Shown in pieces: positions 8,642-17,881 of a DNA stretch of 64,000 bases (its first letter is position 1; each line of letters starts with the position of its first letter). The DNA is from Candidatus Acidulidesulfobacter diazotrophicus (GTDB lineage: Bacteria; SZUA-79; Acidulodesulfobacterales; Acidulodesulfobacteraceae). The stretch is taken from NCBI GenBank assembly GCA_004195025.1, contig SGBB01000008.1, positions 25,687-89,686 on the forward strand, in the 5' to 3' direction. The notes under the pieces are model-generated. The model searched no databases and was not told the origin of the DNA. It saw only the letters and a list, made by a program, of their open reading frames with translations. The position numbers were made by a program, and so were the translations under genes.

Positions 8642-9859
8642 TTAAGTAATACTAGGCGGCAGCGCGCCGAGTTTTACTTTAATAAATTTAACTTTATTGT
8701 TTATATGTATTTTTAGAACGATAAGCTGTCCGGGAACAAATGAATTAATCATTCTTTCAAGACTGGAAAATGAATCAACTTTTTTATTGTTTATTCTTGT
8801 AATAATATCTCCGCCCAGAACATAAGTCATTGCTTTCATCTGTATTATTCTTTTTCCTGCTCTTATACCTGCTTTATATGCAGGACTTCCCGAAAAAACT
8901 TTTTCAACCAATAAACCTTTGTTTACGTTTTTAATTCCGAAAAGTCTGGTAAAACTTTTGGTTACTTTTATGGCTTCTATGCCTAGCCATGGTTTTATTA
9001 TTCTTCCATATTTTATTAATTCAGGGATATTTCTTTCTGCAAGATTAATAGGTATTGCGAAACCTATATTTTGGGCTTCCCCTGCTAATTTCGCAGTATT
9101 AATGCCTATTACATGACCCCTATAATTTACTAAAGGTCCGCCTGAATTTCCAAAATTAATAGCAGCGTCCGTTTGTATTATGTTTCCGTAAAATCTTGCC
9201 GTAGGAAAAACCAATGACCTTTTAAGCCCGCTTATTATACCTGTCGTAACGGTTTGATACAAATTATAAGGATTTCCTATGGCCATAACCCTTTCGCCGA
9301 CTTTTAAATTATTAGAGTCGCCGAAAACAACGGGCGTTATTTTTCTGCCTTTTGGATTAATATGAATAATTGCAATATCTGAAGAAGGGTCAGTACCGAC
9401 TATACTAGCTTTAACATTTTTATATTTTAAAAAACTAATTTCGACTTTATTTGCATTTCCTATAACATGAAAATTAGTCAATATATCGCCATTCTTATTT
9501 ATAAAAAAACCTGTCCCTATGTCTTCTTCAGGCATTATTGCTCCATTTTTTAATCTGGCTAACCCTAACACTTGTATATGTACAATACTCGGCTGCATTT
9601 CATGAAACAGCTTCTCAACAATTGAACTGCTTTTATGACTTATATAATTTGAAGCATAGGCCTTTGCATTAGATCCGAAAGACTCTAAATAAAAAGAACC
9701 AGCAAATATTAAAATAGATAAAAAAGCTAATAAAAAAACCGATAAAAATGAAGCCGCAATTTTTACTCTAATTTTAGATTTAATTTTATAACCAAATTTA
9801 TACTTATATTCACTATTCTTAATATTGCCGATACTATGCTGCCTCTTCTGAAAAAACAT
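8642..9859 (-). CDS. HtrA/DegP-type trypsin-like serine protease with PDZ domain
   Basis: Envelope quality-control protease of 405 residues. A membrane-spanning N-terminal segment (about residues 33-55) suggests a membrane-anchored, periplasmically facing enzyme. The catalytic triad is visible as His in ILTNFHVIGNA, Asp in TDPSSDIAIIHI and Ser in INFGNSGGPLVN. One PDZ domain follows (GLLVEKVFSGSPAYKAGI to GGDIITRINNKKVDS). The gene overlaps the preceding dehydratase-family gene by 26 bp, so the two are probably co-transcribed. DegS-like and DegQ-like forms cannot be separated from sequence alone. Confidence 0.93.
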   Translation of the reverse strand: MFFQKRQHSIGNIKNSEYKYKFGYKIKSKIRVKIAASFLSVFLLAFLSILIFAGSFYLESFGSNAKAYASNYISHKSSSIVEKLFHEMQPSIVHIQVLGLARLKNGAIMPEEDIGTGFFINKNGDILTNFHVIGNANKVEISFLKYKNVKASIVGTDPSSDIAIIHINPKGRKITPVVFGDSNNLKVGERVMAIGNPYNLYQTVTTGIISGLKRSLVFPTARFYGNIIQTDAAINFGNSGGPLVNYRGHVIGINTAKLAGEAQNIGFAIPINLAERNIPELIKYGRIIKPWLGIEAIKVTKSFTRLFGIKNVNKGLLVEKVFSGSPAYKAGIRAGKRIIQMKAMTYVLGGDIITRINNKKVDSFSSLERMINSFVPGQLIVLKIHINNKVKFIKVKLGALPPSIT

Positions 9860-11072
9860 TAGAGCCCCCCTGCCATTGTTTTGCCTGATGGATAAAAGCT
9901 TCCAGTCTAAGCATTAAATTTGTACTTTCTTGTCCGTCAAACCATAAATTTATCCATGGAAAATTATTTAAATCTTCTCTGAATTTTTTTGAAATAGCCT
10001 GCACTATTGATCCCGGCATACAATGAAAAGGGTGGATAGAAACAACCCCCGAATATCCTCTTTTTGCAAAATCTATAGACTCGCCTACCGTTAAAATAGC
10101 TTCCCCGCCTATTGCTATATCAATATATTTTTTGGCATATTCCAACACTTCTTTAATGTTTGTTTCTTTTTGATTTCTCAATAATTTACTAAAAGGTTTA
10201 AACATATTTGATTCATCTTTCTTTTGATAATAATTTACAAGAAAACTCAAAAACATATCTTTAAATTTTTTGTTTTTATAGGCATCGGCAGTGTACTGGT
10301 AGGTTGTGAAAGTTATCCATTTATATGTAGGAACAACTGCAACTTCAGCTCCCAGCGATTCAATTTTTTCTATTGTAAAATTATTAGTAAATTTATTAAG
10401 TCTTAAAAATATTTCTCCAACAATACCTATTATAGGTCTTTTCTCATCTTTTATAGGAATTGATTCAAATTTTTTAGCGCATACTTCCATTGCGTCATAA
10501 ATTTCTTTTCCTTTTTCAATTGTATCTACTATAATATCTCTGCATTGTCTGTAAACAATTTCTGTTTCGCCTTTATTTATTTCATACGGTCTTACTCTAT
10601 ACAATGCTTTTTCTAAAGTATCCACGGCTAAACAACCTTGCCATGCCGTTCTTCTGAATAAAGTTGCTTTATCGCCGACAAAATCGGTATATGATTTACC
10701 TGCGCTTGGAACTAAAAATTCAACTTCATTGTAACCCATATTATCTAGCACAAGTTCATGCAACCTGTTGTATTGTCCAAACTTACACGGACCAGGGGAC
10801 GTCGGCATAAAAAAAGCCGAACTTTTAGGGTCAAATCCCGGTTTTTCAATAACTTTTATTATATCGCCGGTAGTAACAAAACACGGCATACATTCATTGC
10901 CGTTCGTATATTTTAAACCGTAGCCGATAGTGGAATTGTCAGGCGCTTCCATAACTTCTGAATCTACGCCGCATCTCTTAAAAGCGGCGCTTAATGCATA
11001 AGCAGCGTCGGACATATATGGAATATAAACTTTTTTATCAAATACCGAAGTATTAGTATGATGCATATTCAA
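9834..11072 (-). CDS. 2-hydroxyacyl-CoA dehydratase/CoA activase-related protein (DUF2229/HgdB-like)
   Basis: A 412-residue protein with cysteine motifs typical of the dehydratase/benzoyl-CoA-reductase-type iron-sulfur superfamily: NGNECMPCFVTTGDI, TSPGPCKFGQYNRL, QGCLAVD, and SIHPFHCMPGSIVQ near the C-terminus. These proteins, often fused to a BadF-type ATPase activase, dehydrate 2-hydroxyacyl-CoA or have uncharacterised roles. No separate activase gene is in the window. The AGAGGT ribosome-binding site precedes the ATG. It heads the minus-strand metabolic directon. Family good, substrate unknown. Confidence 0.75.
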   Translation of the reverse strand: MNMHHTNTSVFDKKVYIPYMSDAAYALSAAFKRCGVDSEVMEAPDNSTIGYGLKYTNGNECMPCFVTTGDIIKVIEKPGFDPKSSAFFMPTSPGPCKFGQYNRLHELVLDNMGYNEVEFLVPSAGKSYTDFVGDKATLFRRTAWQGCLAVDTLEKALYRVRPYEINKGETEIVYRQCRDIIVDTIEKGKEIYDAMEVCAKKFESIPIKDEKRPIIGIVGEIFLRLNKFTNNFTIEKIESLGAEVAVVPTYKWITFTTYQYTADAYKNKKFKDMFLSFLVNYYQKKDESNMFKPFSKLLRNQKETNIKEVLEYAKKYIDIAIGGEAILTVGESIDFAKRGYSGVVSIHPFHCMPGSIVQAISKKFREDLNNFPWINLWFDGQESTNLMLRLEAFIHQAKQWQGGSNVFSEEAA

Positions 11073-11494
11073 AAACCTCTATAAAATTATATTATTCTTA
11101 TTATTTTATTAAATTATTGTTAATTAATTTGTAATAATAAATTAATTAACAATATATAAATTTAAACAAATTGGTACTTTATCTATATATACTATATCTT
11201 ATCTATAATGTCAAATTTAAAATAATAATAATTATCTTTTAATATTTATTATTAATATTTTATTAACTATTGTTATCTTCTTCAAATTATTATATATAAT
11301 TTTAAAATTTTAAAAATTATTTTTTTAAGATATAATAAATACTGCTATAACTTGAAAATTTATACTAATTACCAATTATTTGTCTAAGTTTTTCTAAGTT
11401 ATTTAATTTAACCCAAATTTATCACTTATTTTTTAATATTTTCTTAATATAAGGTGTTTGATAAATTATTTTGTAGTTCGATAAAAAATTATAA
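11073..11494. other. AT-rich divergent intergenic region
   Basis: This 422-bp spacer lies between divergently transcribed genes and is almost entirely A and T. It must hold promoters for both sides. On the plus strand a TTGATA at 11458-11463 followed after 17 bp by ATAAAA is a weak candidate, which would place transcription start next to the ATG at 11495. I see no tRNA, coding remnant or strong hairpin. Confidence 0.4.
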
Positions 11495-12592
11495 ATGAAA
11501 TTTAAAAATATTATTATACTATACAATCCTCTTTCAGGGAGATTTTCATTAAAAAAACTAAGTTTTATTCAATATTATTTAAATAATCTGAATATAGAAA
11601 CGACAACATTTAATCTTATTAATAATGATTTTTATGATAAATTAAATAATTCCCGCAATGATTTTTTATCTTCATATGATGCCGTATTTGTCGCCGGAGG
11701 AGACGGCACCCTTAATCATGTAATTAATAAATTAATTTTTACCGATATTCCTATTGCACATTTGCCTATGGGAACAGTTAATCTGTTTGCCATAGAAAAT
11801 AAAACACCGTTTAATATTAAAAAAGCTTTATATGCCATTATAAATACATATCAGCCTGTTAAAATAAATATAGGGAAAATAAATAATAGATTTTTTTTAA
11901 TTATGGCAGGGATAGGTTTTGATGCTTACGTAGTAAAAAATTTTGAGGAAGAAATGCATCAATTTCATAATAAATTTAATAAAATAAACAATATGTTAAA
12001 ATATTTAAAATATGCCCGGAGCGTTATACATATTTTAAAAGAATATGAATTTATTGATATTTCTGTTGATATTTTTAATGAAAAAAATCAAATTTTAGAA
12101 AGTACTCCGTTTTATAAAAATATTTCTTCTTTAGATCCTGTAAATAAAGCGGCCCAAGGAAATCGGCATCTGGAAAAATCTCTTACCAATAATAGTAATA
12201 GCAATGAACCGTCTTTATATAACAGAAATATAATTGCGAGGCAGGTTATAGTTTCTAATCTTAAATATTACGGCGGACCGTTTAAATTATTTCCCAACAG
12301 CTCTTGTTTTGATGATAATCTTAACATTAGAGTTATTAGAAACGTAAATAATCGCTTTAATGCATTATTGTGTATAATTAAATCTATATTGTTCCACAAA
12401 AAATATATAAAAAATGCCGATTATTATTTTAAAGCTAAAAAAATTAAAGTAAGCGCTTCGGACGAAAACAATAACAGCATAATATATTGCCAGTGCGACG
12501 GTGAATTTATCGGAACTTTGCCTGTTGAAATTGAAAAAGTTAAGAATGCAATCACATTGCTTGTATCTCCAGATAGCGAAATTATGATATAA
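11495..12592 (+). CDS. Diacylglycerol/sphingosine kinase-family protein (lipid kinase-like)
   Basis: A 365-residue member of the DAGK catalytic/LCB5 family, ATP-dependent kinases that phosphorylate lipid hydroxyls. The ATP-binding motif VFVAGGDGTLNHVI, the LPMGTVNLFA segment and the C-terminal CQCDGEFIGTLPVEIE block are visible. A roughly 40-residue Asn/Ser-rich insertion (about residues 205-245) interrupts the beta-sandwich domain. No Shine-Dalgarno precedes the ATG. It is the first of three plus-strand genes, but 260 bp separates it from glcD. The natural lipid cannot be named. Confidence 0.82.
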   Translation: MKFKNIIILYNPLSGRFSLKKLSFIQYYLNNLNIETTTFNLINNDFYDKLNNSRNDFLSSYDAVFVAGGDGTLNHVINKLIFTDIPIAHLPMGTVNLFAIENKTPFNIKKALYAIINTYQPVKINIGKINNRFFLIMAGIGFDAYVVKNFEEEMHQFHNKFNKINNMLKYLKYARSVIHILKEYEFIDISVDIFNEKNQILESTPFYKNISSLDPVNKAAQGNRHLEKSLTNNSNSNEPSLYNRNIIARQVIVSNLKYYGGPFKLFPNSSCFDDNLNIRVIRNVNNRFNALLCIIKSILFHKKYIKNADYYFKAKKIKVSASDENNNSIIYCQCDGEFIGTLPVEIEKVKNAITLLVSPDSEIMI

Positions 12593-12853
12593 TTATACAT
12601 GCGCTAAAATGTGTAGGGATTGGCAGCTAGGCATTCTGATAATGAAATTACGATATGGCAATTGAGCTTATACTTATTGTTTTATTATATTTCAAATGGT
12701 CTTTTTTATCTACCTGCCTCGCAAGACCTCTTTCTTTAGTAGGTAGAGGATGTAAGGGGCGTATCTTGCTGTTCTATATACTGTTTAATCTGTTAAAAAA
12801 TCAATATAATATAAATAATTAATTCTCAAATATAAAAATTAAATTAAGCAAAA
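12593..12853. other. Intergenic spacer with nested inverted repeats and a 55-codon ORF
   Basis: Between the lipid kinase gene and glcD. A nested pair of inverted repeats occurs around 12720-12770: CTACCT with AGGTAG, and GCAAGA...CCTCT with AGAGG...TCTTGC. An open frame at 12655-12822 (ATG, 55 residues, mostly hydrophobic, beginning MAIELILIVLLYFKWSF) overlaps it; nothing identifies it as real. GATAATGAAATTACGATAT at 12637 resembles the end of the upstream gene, GATAGCGAAATTATGATAT, at 16 of 19 positions, so a short local duplication is likely. Confidence 0.35.
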
Positions 12854-14233
12854 ATGGAAAAAAATATTGTATGCGCCGAATTTAAAAATCTGCTCGGAAA
12901 GGATCGCGTGCTCTCCGACAAAGAAGAACTTTTATGCTATTCGTATGATGCTGCAATAAAAGAATCTATGCCTGATTTTGTTGTATTTCCGCTAAATGCA
13001 ATAGAGATATCCGCTATTGTAAAAATATGCAAAAAACATAATATTCCTATAACAGGAAGAGGAGCCGGCAGCGGATTTTCAGGCGGAAGCGTCCCGATAA
13101 AAGGCGGAACGGTTGTTTCATTTGCAAAAATGAACAATGTTTTAGAATTAGACGAAGAAAATATGTTTGTAACAGTTGAGCCAGGCATTATTAACGGCGA
13201 TTTAAAAAATTACCTTGATGAAAAAGGGTATTTTTATCCTCCGGATCCTGCGAGCTTTGAATTTTGTACCATAGGCGGCAATGTCGCCGAGTGCGCCGGC
13301 GGACCTAAAGCCGTTAAATATGGGGTAACCAAAAATTATGTATATAAACTTGAAGTTATCACCGGCGATGGAGAAATTATTAATACCGGTTCTAAAGCAA
13401 TAAAAGATGTTGCAGGATATAATTTAACACAGCTGTTAGTCGGTTCGGAAGGCACTTTAGGGCTTTTTTCAAAAATAACTCTAAAATTTTTATCTAAACC
13501 GGCTTATTCTAATCTTCTGATTGTATCTTTTGACGATGTAAATAATGGTTTTACCGCTGCGTTAACTCTGCTAAAACTTAACAATAGACCGTCAATGCTT
13601 GAATTTATGGATAATTCATCAATTAACGCGGTTAAAAATTATTTTAAAAGCAGCCTGCTGGATATTAAAGGCGATTTTTTATTTATTATTGAAGCCGACG
13701 GAACTCTAGAAGAAGTTAATTCTTCTATTAATTTATATAAAGATATACTTAATAAATTCTCTCCTATTTTACTTTTTGCTGCAGGTAATGACGCCGAAAG
13801 ATCTGAAATAATGAATGCAAGAAAAGCTATTTCTCCTTCGTTAAGAACATTTGGAGATTTAAAAATAAATAATGACATTGCAGTACCTATAAATAAGATA
13901 ATTGAAATATTAACGGCTATTAAAAATATATCGGATAAATATAAAGTTCCTATTATTAATTTTGGACATTTTGGAGACGGCAATATTCATGTTAATATAA
14001 TGTTAAATAAAAGCGATTCGGAGATGGTTGACCGCGGCGAAGAGGCTAAATACGAAGTTATCAAAAAAACCATTGAATTGGGCGGAACTATATCAGGTGA
14101 ACATGGAATAGGCATTATAAAAAAAGAATTTATGAAATTAAAATTTGACGATTATTATATAAATTTAATGCGAAATATTAAAAAATCATTTGACCCTGAT
14201 AACATTTTGAATCCCGGAAAAATATTCGATTAA
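12854..14233 (+). CDS. glcD: FAD-binding oxidoreductase, GlcD type (glycolate/D-lactate dehydrogenase-like)
   Basis: Flavoprotein subunit of 459 residues that oxidises a 2-hydroxyacid. The PCMH-type FAD-binding domain has PITGRGAGSGFSGGSVPIKG, VEPGIING and FEFCTIGGNVAECAGGPKAV. The C-terminal cap carries the conserved NFGHFGDGNIHVNIM (metal/substrate histidines) and GTISGEHGIGIIKKEFM, ending with DPDNILNPGKIFD. The iron-sulfur partner GlcF follows on the same strand, so electrons probably pass GlcD to GlcF to a quinone or other acceptor. Glycolate, D-lactate and other 2-hydroxyacids are possible substrates. Confidence 0.9.
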   Translation: MEKNIVCAEFKNLLGKDRVLSDKEELLCYSYDAAIKESMPDFVVFPLNAIEISAIVKICKKHNIPITGRGAGSGFSGGSVPIKGGTVVSFAKMNNVLELDEENMFVTVEPGIINGDLKNYLDEKGYFYPPDPASFEFCTIGGNVAECAGGPKAVKYGVTKNYVYKLEVITGDGEIINTGSKAIKDVAGYNLTQLLVGSEGTLGLFSKITLKFLSKPAYSNLLIVSFDDVNNGFTAALTLLKLNNRPSMLEFMDNSSINAVKNYFKSSLLDIKGDFLFIIEADGTLEEVNSSINLYKDILNKFSPILLFAAGNDAERSEIMNARKAISPSLRTFGDLKINNDIAVPINKIIEILTAIKNISDKYKVPIINFGHFGDGNIHVNIMLNKSDSEMVDRGEEAKYEVIKKTIELGGTISGEHGIGIIKKEFMKLKFDDYYINLMRNIKKSFDPDNILNPGKIFD

Positions 14234-14329
14234 AAATTATTGACATTCATAAATAATATAGAAGTATTGTTTAAAATAATATTGATTAATTTGTTTTATA
14301 CACATTATTAACATTTACAAAAAGAATTA

Positions 14330-14364
14330 ATACTATATAGTATATACTATATGCTATATAGTAT
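14330..14364. promoter_or_regulatory. Perfect 11-bp inverted repeat in the glcD-glcF spacer
   Basis: ATACTATATAG at 14330-14340 and its exact reverse complement CTATATAGTAT at 14354-14364 are separated by 13 bp, followed by A6T. The element lies in a 208-bp spacer between two genes expected to be co-expressed. It could be an operator for a dimeric regulator or an RNA hairpin that tunes glcF. The lack of a U-run on the plus strand argues against a classical terminator. Confidence 0.5.
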
Positions 14365-14441
14365 AAAAAATATCTAACAATAATAAATTATATATTTAAT
14401 ATATATATTAAAAAAATTTACTAAACAATAAAAATAATAAA

Positions 14442-15938
14442 TTGGAAAATATTTTAAATACTTCACTAAAAAGTTATGAAAATTGTGTAAAGTGCGGCAA
14501 ATGCCTTCCTGCGTGTCCCTCTTATAATTTTAATTTTAATGAATTTTTCAGTCCGAGAGGGAGGATTCGTTTAATTGCATCTGAAATAAAAGACGAATTG
14601 CCTCTAAAAATATCTAAATTTGAAAAATCTATGTCTGCCTGCCTTCTTTGCGGCAGATGCACAGATATTTGTCCTAACGGCGTAAAAACCGGACCTTTAG
14701 TGATTGAAGAAAAATTTAAATTAAATAAATTAAAAACCGATAAATTTTCTATTGATAATTTTGTCCTTAAAGCTCTTAAAGGAAACAGTAAATTTTTATT
14801 TTCGGCAGGATTAAGATTTTCAAATATTTTAAAATTTAATAATTTAAATATTCCAAAACCTTCAGGAAAATCTTTTATTTTACATAATGATCTGAATTTT
14901 TCCGTAAGAAATAATATTACTAAAAACAATTCAGAAGATTGTTATGAAAATATAAGTATCAAAAAAAATAGTTATAATATTAATGAAGAAAAGACAAATG
15001 AAAATGATGAAAATTACACGGATATTAATAATCAAATCACATCTGCTAAGCCCCAAATTAAAGAAGAAATTAGCAAAAATAATTTAATAAAAGTAGGATA
15101 TTTTAGCGGATGCGTATTTAATAATATTTATCCTGAAATATCCAAAAGCACCGTTAGCGCCTTAAATAAAAACAATATATCCGTTTTTGTTCCTTCTTCT
15201 CAGTCATGCTGCGGTTTACCTCATATTTCAAGCGGAGATATAAATTCATTTAAAAAGCTTGCGATAAACAACGCTTTAAGTTTTAAAAACAAAAAATTAG
15301 ATTATATAATTACGTCATGCGCTTCATGCTCATTTTCAATTAATAAATTATATCCTCTATATTTTTGCGCTGAAGAAAAAAATGAAGCTAAAGAAAAAGA
15401 TAGGCTGGAAATTCTTAATTTTTCAAAAAAATTAATTGACATATGGAATTTTTTTAATATTCTTAAGAAAAAAGGCATAAAGATTAAACAGGGGAATTTA
15501 GACAAAAAATTGGATGTTGTTTTTCATATACCGTGCCATCTAAAAAACTCGGCGGATTTTATTCCGTTTTCTAAAAACGAACAATTAATCGGCGAAGCCG
15601 GCAGTATTATAGATAATATAAACGGGCTAAATTTAAAGCCTCTAAAACATAATTACTGCTGTGGAAACGGCGGTATGTTTAATATCAGGCATTATTCAAT
15701 GTCGAAAGAAATTACCAAAAAAAAATTCAGCGAAATTAAAGAGGCTATTAAAGAAACTGATAAAAACAAAGAAACTACTAAAGAAACTACTAATCAAGAA
15801 ACTGCTGCTCAAGTTATATTAACTTCTTGCTCGGGATGCATATTATCTTTAAAAGACCAAAAAAATATTTTAGAAAATGATAAAAAAATACCCGTCAAAC
15901 ATTTGATTGAAATTTATGATAAAAGCATAAAGTACTGA
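14442..15938 (+). CDS. glcF: Iron-sulfur subunit, GlcF type (two 4Fe-4S plus two CCG domains)
   Basis: Electron-transfer subunit (498 residues) paired with GlcD. Two ferredoxin motifs lie at the N-terminus (CVKCGKCLPACP, CLLCGRCTDICPNG). Two cysteine-rich CCG domains follow (SGCVFNNIYPE...QSCCGLPH and FHIPCHLK...NYCCGNGGM). The ORF opens with TTG at 14442; no in-frame ATG precedes the first cluster and no ribosome-binding site is obvious. Between the cluster and CCG regions lies an Asn/Lys/Glu-rich insertion (about 14905-15065), and a KETT-type repeat is near the C-terminus (15745-15805). Confidence 0.88.
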   Translation: MENILNTSLKSYENCVKCGKCLPACPSYNFNFNEFFSPRGRIRLIASEIKDELPLKISKFEKSMSACLLCGRCTDICPNGVKTGPLVIEEKFKLNKLKTDKFSIDNFVLKALKGNSKFLFSAGLRFSNILKFNNLNIPKPSGKSFILHNDLNFSVRNNITKNNSEDCYENISIKKNSYNINEEKTNENDENYTDINNQITSAKPQIKEEISKNNLIKVGYFSGCVFNNIYPEISKSTVSALNKNNISVFVPSSQSCCGLPHISSGDINSFKKLAINNALSFKNKKLDYIITSCASCSFSINKLYPLYFCAEEKNEAKEKDRLEILNFSKKLIDIWNFFNILKKKGIKIKQGNLDKKLDVVFHIPCHLKNSADFIPFSKNEQLIGEAGSIIDNINGLNLKPLKHNYCCGNGGMFNIRHYSMSKEITKKKFSEIKEAIKETDKNKETTKETTNQETAAQVILTSCSGCILSLKDQKNILENDKKIPVKHLIEIYDKSIKY

Positions 15939-16136
15939 ACCTCCCGCCTAATTCGAAATTTTCTATTATGCACGGAGTTGATGTGGTTAAAAGCATAAAG
16001 CGATCGTTGATATATTACTTATTGCTAATAAGAATATAAATAAAGCAATAGCTTTTCTTGCAGGCATACGCGAAGCGCGAATTGTATGAGGATAATAAAA
16101 TAAAGATTAATTATTTATATAATATATAATATTATT
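15939..16136. other. Convergent intergenic region between glcF and glyA
   Basis: A 198-bp spacer between convergent genes. Its left half (about 15940-16090) is less AT-rich than other spacers and reads as if it were once coding, with short plus-strand stretches such as NKNINKAIAFLAGIREARIV, but there is no start and stops interrupt it. I regard it as a possible decayed gene fragment and see no clear terminator hairpin. Confidence 0.3.
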
Positions 16137-17390
16137 TTATTTATAAAATCCTTCGTAAAGCGGAAACCTTTCACATAAATTTCTTACTTCATTTTTTATA
16201 TTTTGTTTAATAGCATTATCGCAGGGATTTGATAGTATTTCAGAAATAAGTTCTCCTATTTTTACCATTTCCCTTTCTTTCATACCTCTTGTGGTAACTG
16301 CCGGAGTACCTATTCTAATGCCGCTTGTAACAAAAGGCGTTCTTTCATCAAAAGGAATTTTATTTTTATTAACCGTTATACCTACTTCATCTAATAAAGT
16401 TTCTGCCTCTTTCCCCGTCATTTCAGATTTTCTGAAATCAACTAACATTAAATGGTTATCAGTTCCGCCTGAAATTAAATTAAAGCCGCTATTTTTAAGT
16501 GTATCGGCAAGAGCAGCCGCATTAAATACAATTTGCCTTTGATATTCTTTAAATTCATCCGAAAGAGCTTCTTTAAAGCAAACGGCTTTAGCTGCTATAA
16601 CATGCTCAAGCGGACCGCCTTGAATTCCGGGAAATATTGCAGAATTAAGCTGTTTTCCGTATTTTTCTTTTGCAAGTATTATGCCGCCTCTCGGTCCTCT
16701 TAAAGTTTTATGGGTCGTTGAGGTTACAAAATCGGCATAAGGCACAGGATTCGGATGGAGTTCAGCCGCGACAAGACCCGCAATGTGAGCCATGTCAACC
16801 ATAAGGTATGCGCCAGTTTCATCTGCAATTTCTCTAAATTTTTCAAAATCTATTATCCTTGGATAAGCGCTTGCACCTGCAATTATCATCTTAGGCGAGC
16901 ATGATTTTGCAATTTTTCTTAGTTCATCATAGTCTATTGTTTCAGTTTCTTTATTTACTCCATAAGAAACGACTTTATAATATTTTCCTGAAAAATTAAC
17001 ATGGCTTCCATGAGTTAAATGTCCTCCCTGAGATAAGTCCATACCTATAACCGTATCTCCGGGGTTTAAAAATGCATAAAAAATTGCCATATTGGCCTGA
17101 GAGCCTGAATGAGGCTGCACATTTGCATATTCGGCATTAAATATTTTTTTCAATCTGTCTATAGCTAACTGTTCTATGCTATCCACATTGGCACAGCCTC
17201 CGTAATATCTTTTGCCGGGGTATCCTTCCGCATATTTGTTTGTTAAAATAGAACCCTGGGCATCCATAACGGCTTTTGACACAAAATTTTCCGATGCAAT
17301 AAGCTCAATTGAATTTTGCTGCCTTTTTAGTTCGCTCTGTAAAAAGCCGTAAACTTCCACATCGTAACTCTTTAAATTTTGTTCATTCAA
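16137..17390 (-). CDS. glyA: Serine hydroxymethyltransferase
   Basis: PLP enzyme of 417 residues converting serine and THF to glycine and methylene-THF, which could supply the MetF/MetV pair encoded elsewhere in the window. The diagnostic blocks are [34 protein letters not shown], the PLP-lysine motif [15 protein letters not shown], and [20 protein letters not shown]. It is the last gene of the rpmF...rpiB-glyA directon, 33 bp after rpiB. Length is standard. Confidence 0.97.
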   Translation of the reverse strand: MNEQNLKSYDVEVYGFLQSELKRQQNSIELIASENFVSKAVMDAQGSILTNKYAEGYPGKRYYGGCANVDSIEQLAIDRLKKIFNAEYANVQPHSGSQANMAIFYAFLNPGDTVIGMDLSQGGHLTHGSHVNFSGKYYKVVSYGVNKETETIDYDELRKIAKSCSPKMIIAGASAYPRIIDFEKFREIADETGAYLMVDMAHIAGLVAAELHPNPVPYADFVTSTTHKTLRGPRGGIILAKEKYGKQLNSAIFPGIQGGPLEHVIAAKAVCFKEALSDEFKEYQRQIVFNAAALADTLKNSGFNLISGGTDNHLMLVDFRKSEMTGKEAETLLDEVGITVNKNKIPFDERTPFVTSGIRIGTPAVTTRGMKEREMVKIGELISEILSNPCDNAIKQNIKNEVRNLCERFPLYEGFYK

Positions 17391-17423
17391 TTTTATTCAC
17401 CTGTAATTTATATTAATTAATAT

Positions 17424-17861
17424 TTACTCTATATTATGAATTTTATCTATTCTATTTTGATGCCTGCCGTCCTCAAATTCGGCATTTAAAAATTTAGTCA
17501 AATATCTATCTACTTCAAGAGGGGTCATCGTTCTTCCGCCAAATGTTATTACATTTGCATTATTATGCTTTTTTGCAACTTCTGCAGTATATTCATCGTA
17601 AATCAGCGCAGCTCTTACGCCTTTAACTTTATTGGCGGCAATTGACATTCCTATTCCTGTTCCGCATACCAAAATGCCGATAGAATTATTGTCCTTAACG
17701 GTTTCTTTTGCAACTTCCAATGCATAATCCGGATAATCAACACTCTTAGAAGCCGAATCTGTGCCCAAGTCAATGAACTCTAATTTTTTTTCCGTAAGAT
17801 AATTTTTTATTGCTTCTTTTAAATCAAAACCGGCATGATCTGAACCTACAAAGACTTTCAT
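17424..17861 (-). CDS. rpiB: Ribose-5-phosphate isomerase B
   Basis: Interconverts ribose 5-phosphate and ribulose 5-phosphate. The 145-residue protein begins MKVFVGSDHAGFDLKEAIK and has the active-site CGTGIGMSIAANKVKG and NVITFGGRTM motifs. I chose the ATG at 17859-17861 because AAGGAAAA lies about 6 nt upstream and the family normally begins here. A longer frame from 17897 would add 12 residues and overlap the fabF coding region. The rpiB-glyA order downstream of fabF is common in deltaproteobacteria and related groups. Confidence 0.94.
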   Translation of the reverse strand: MKVFVGSDHAGFDLKEAIKNYLTEKKLEFIDLGTDSASKSVDYPDYALEVAKETVKDNNSIGILVCGTGIGMSIAANKVKGVRAALIYDEYTAEVAKKHNNANVITFGGRTMTPLEVDRYLTKFLNAEFEDGRHQNRIDKIHNIE

Positions 17862-17881
17862 TATAATTTTCCTTTTATTTA

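Noticed and set aside
15940..16095. Possible coding remnant between glcF and glyA
   Set aside because: Only short interrupted stretches with no family match; kept only as a note on the intergenic region.
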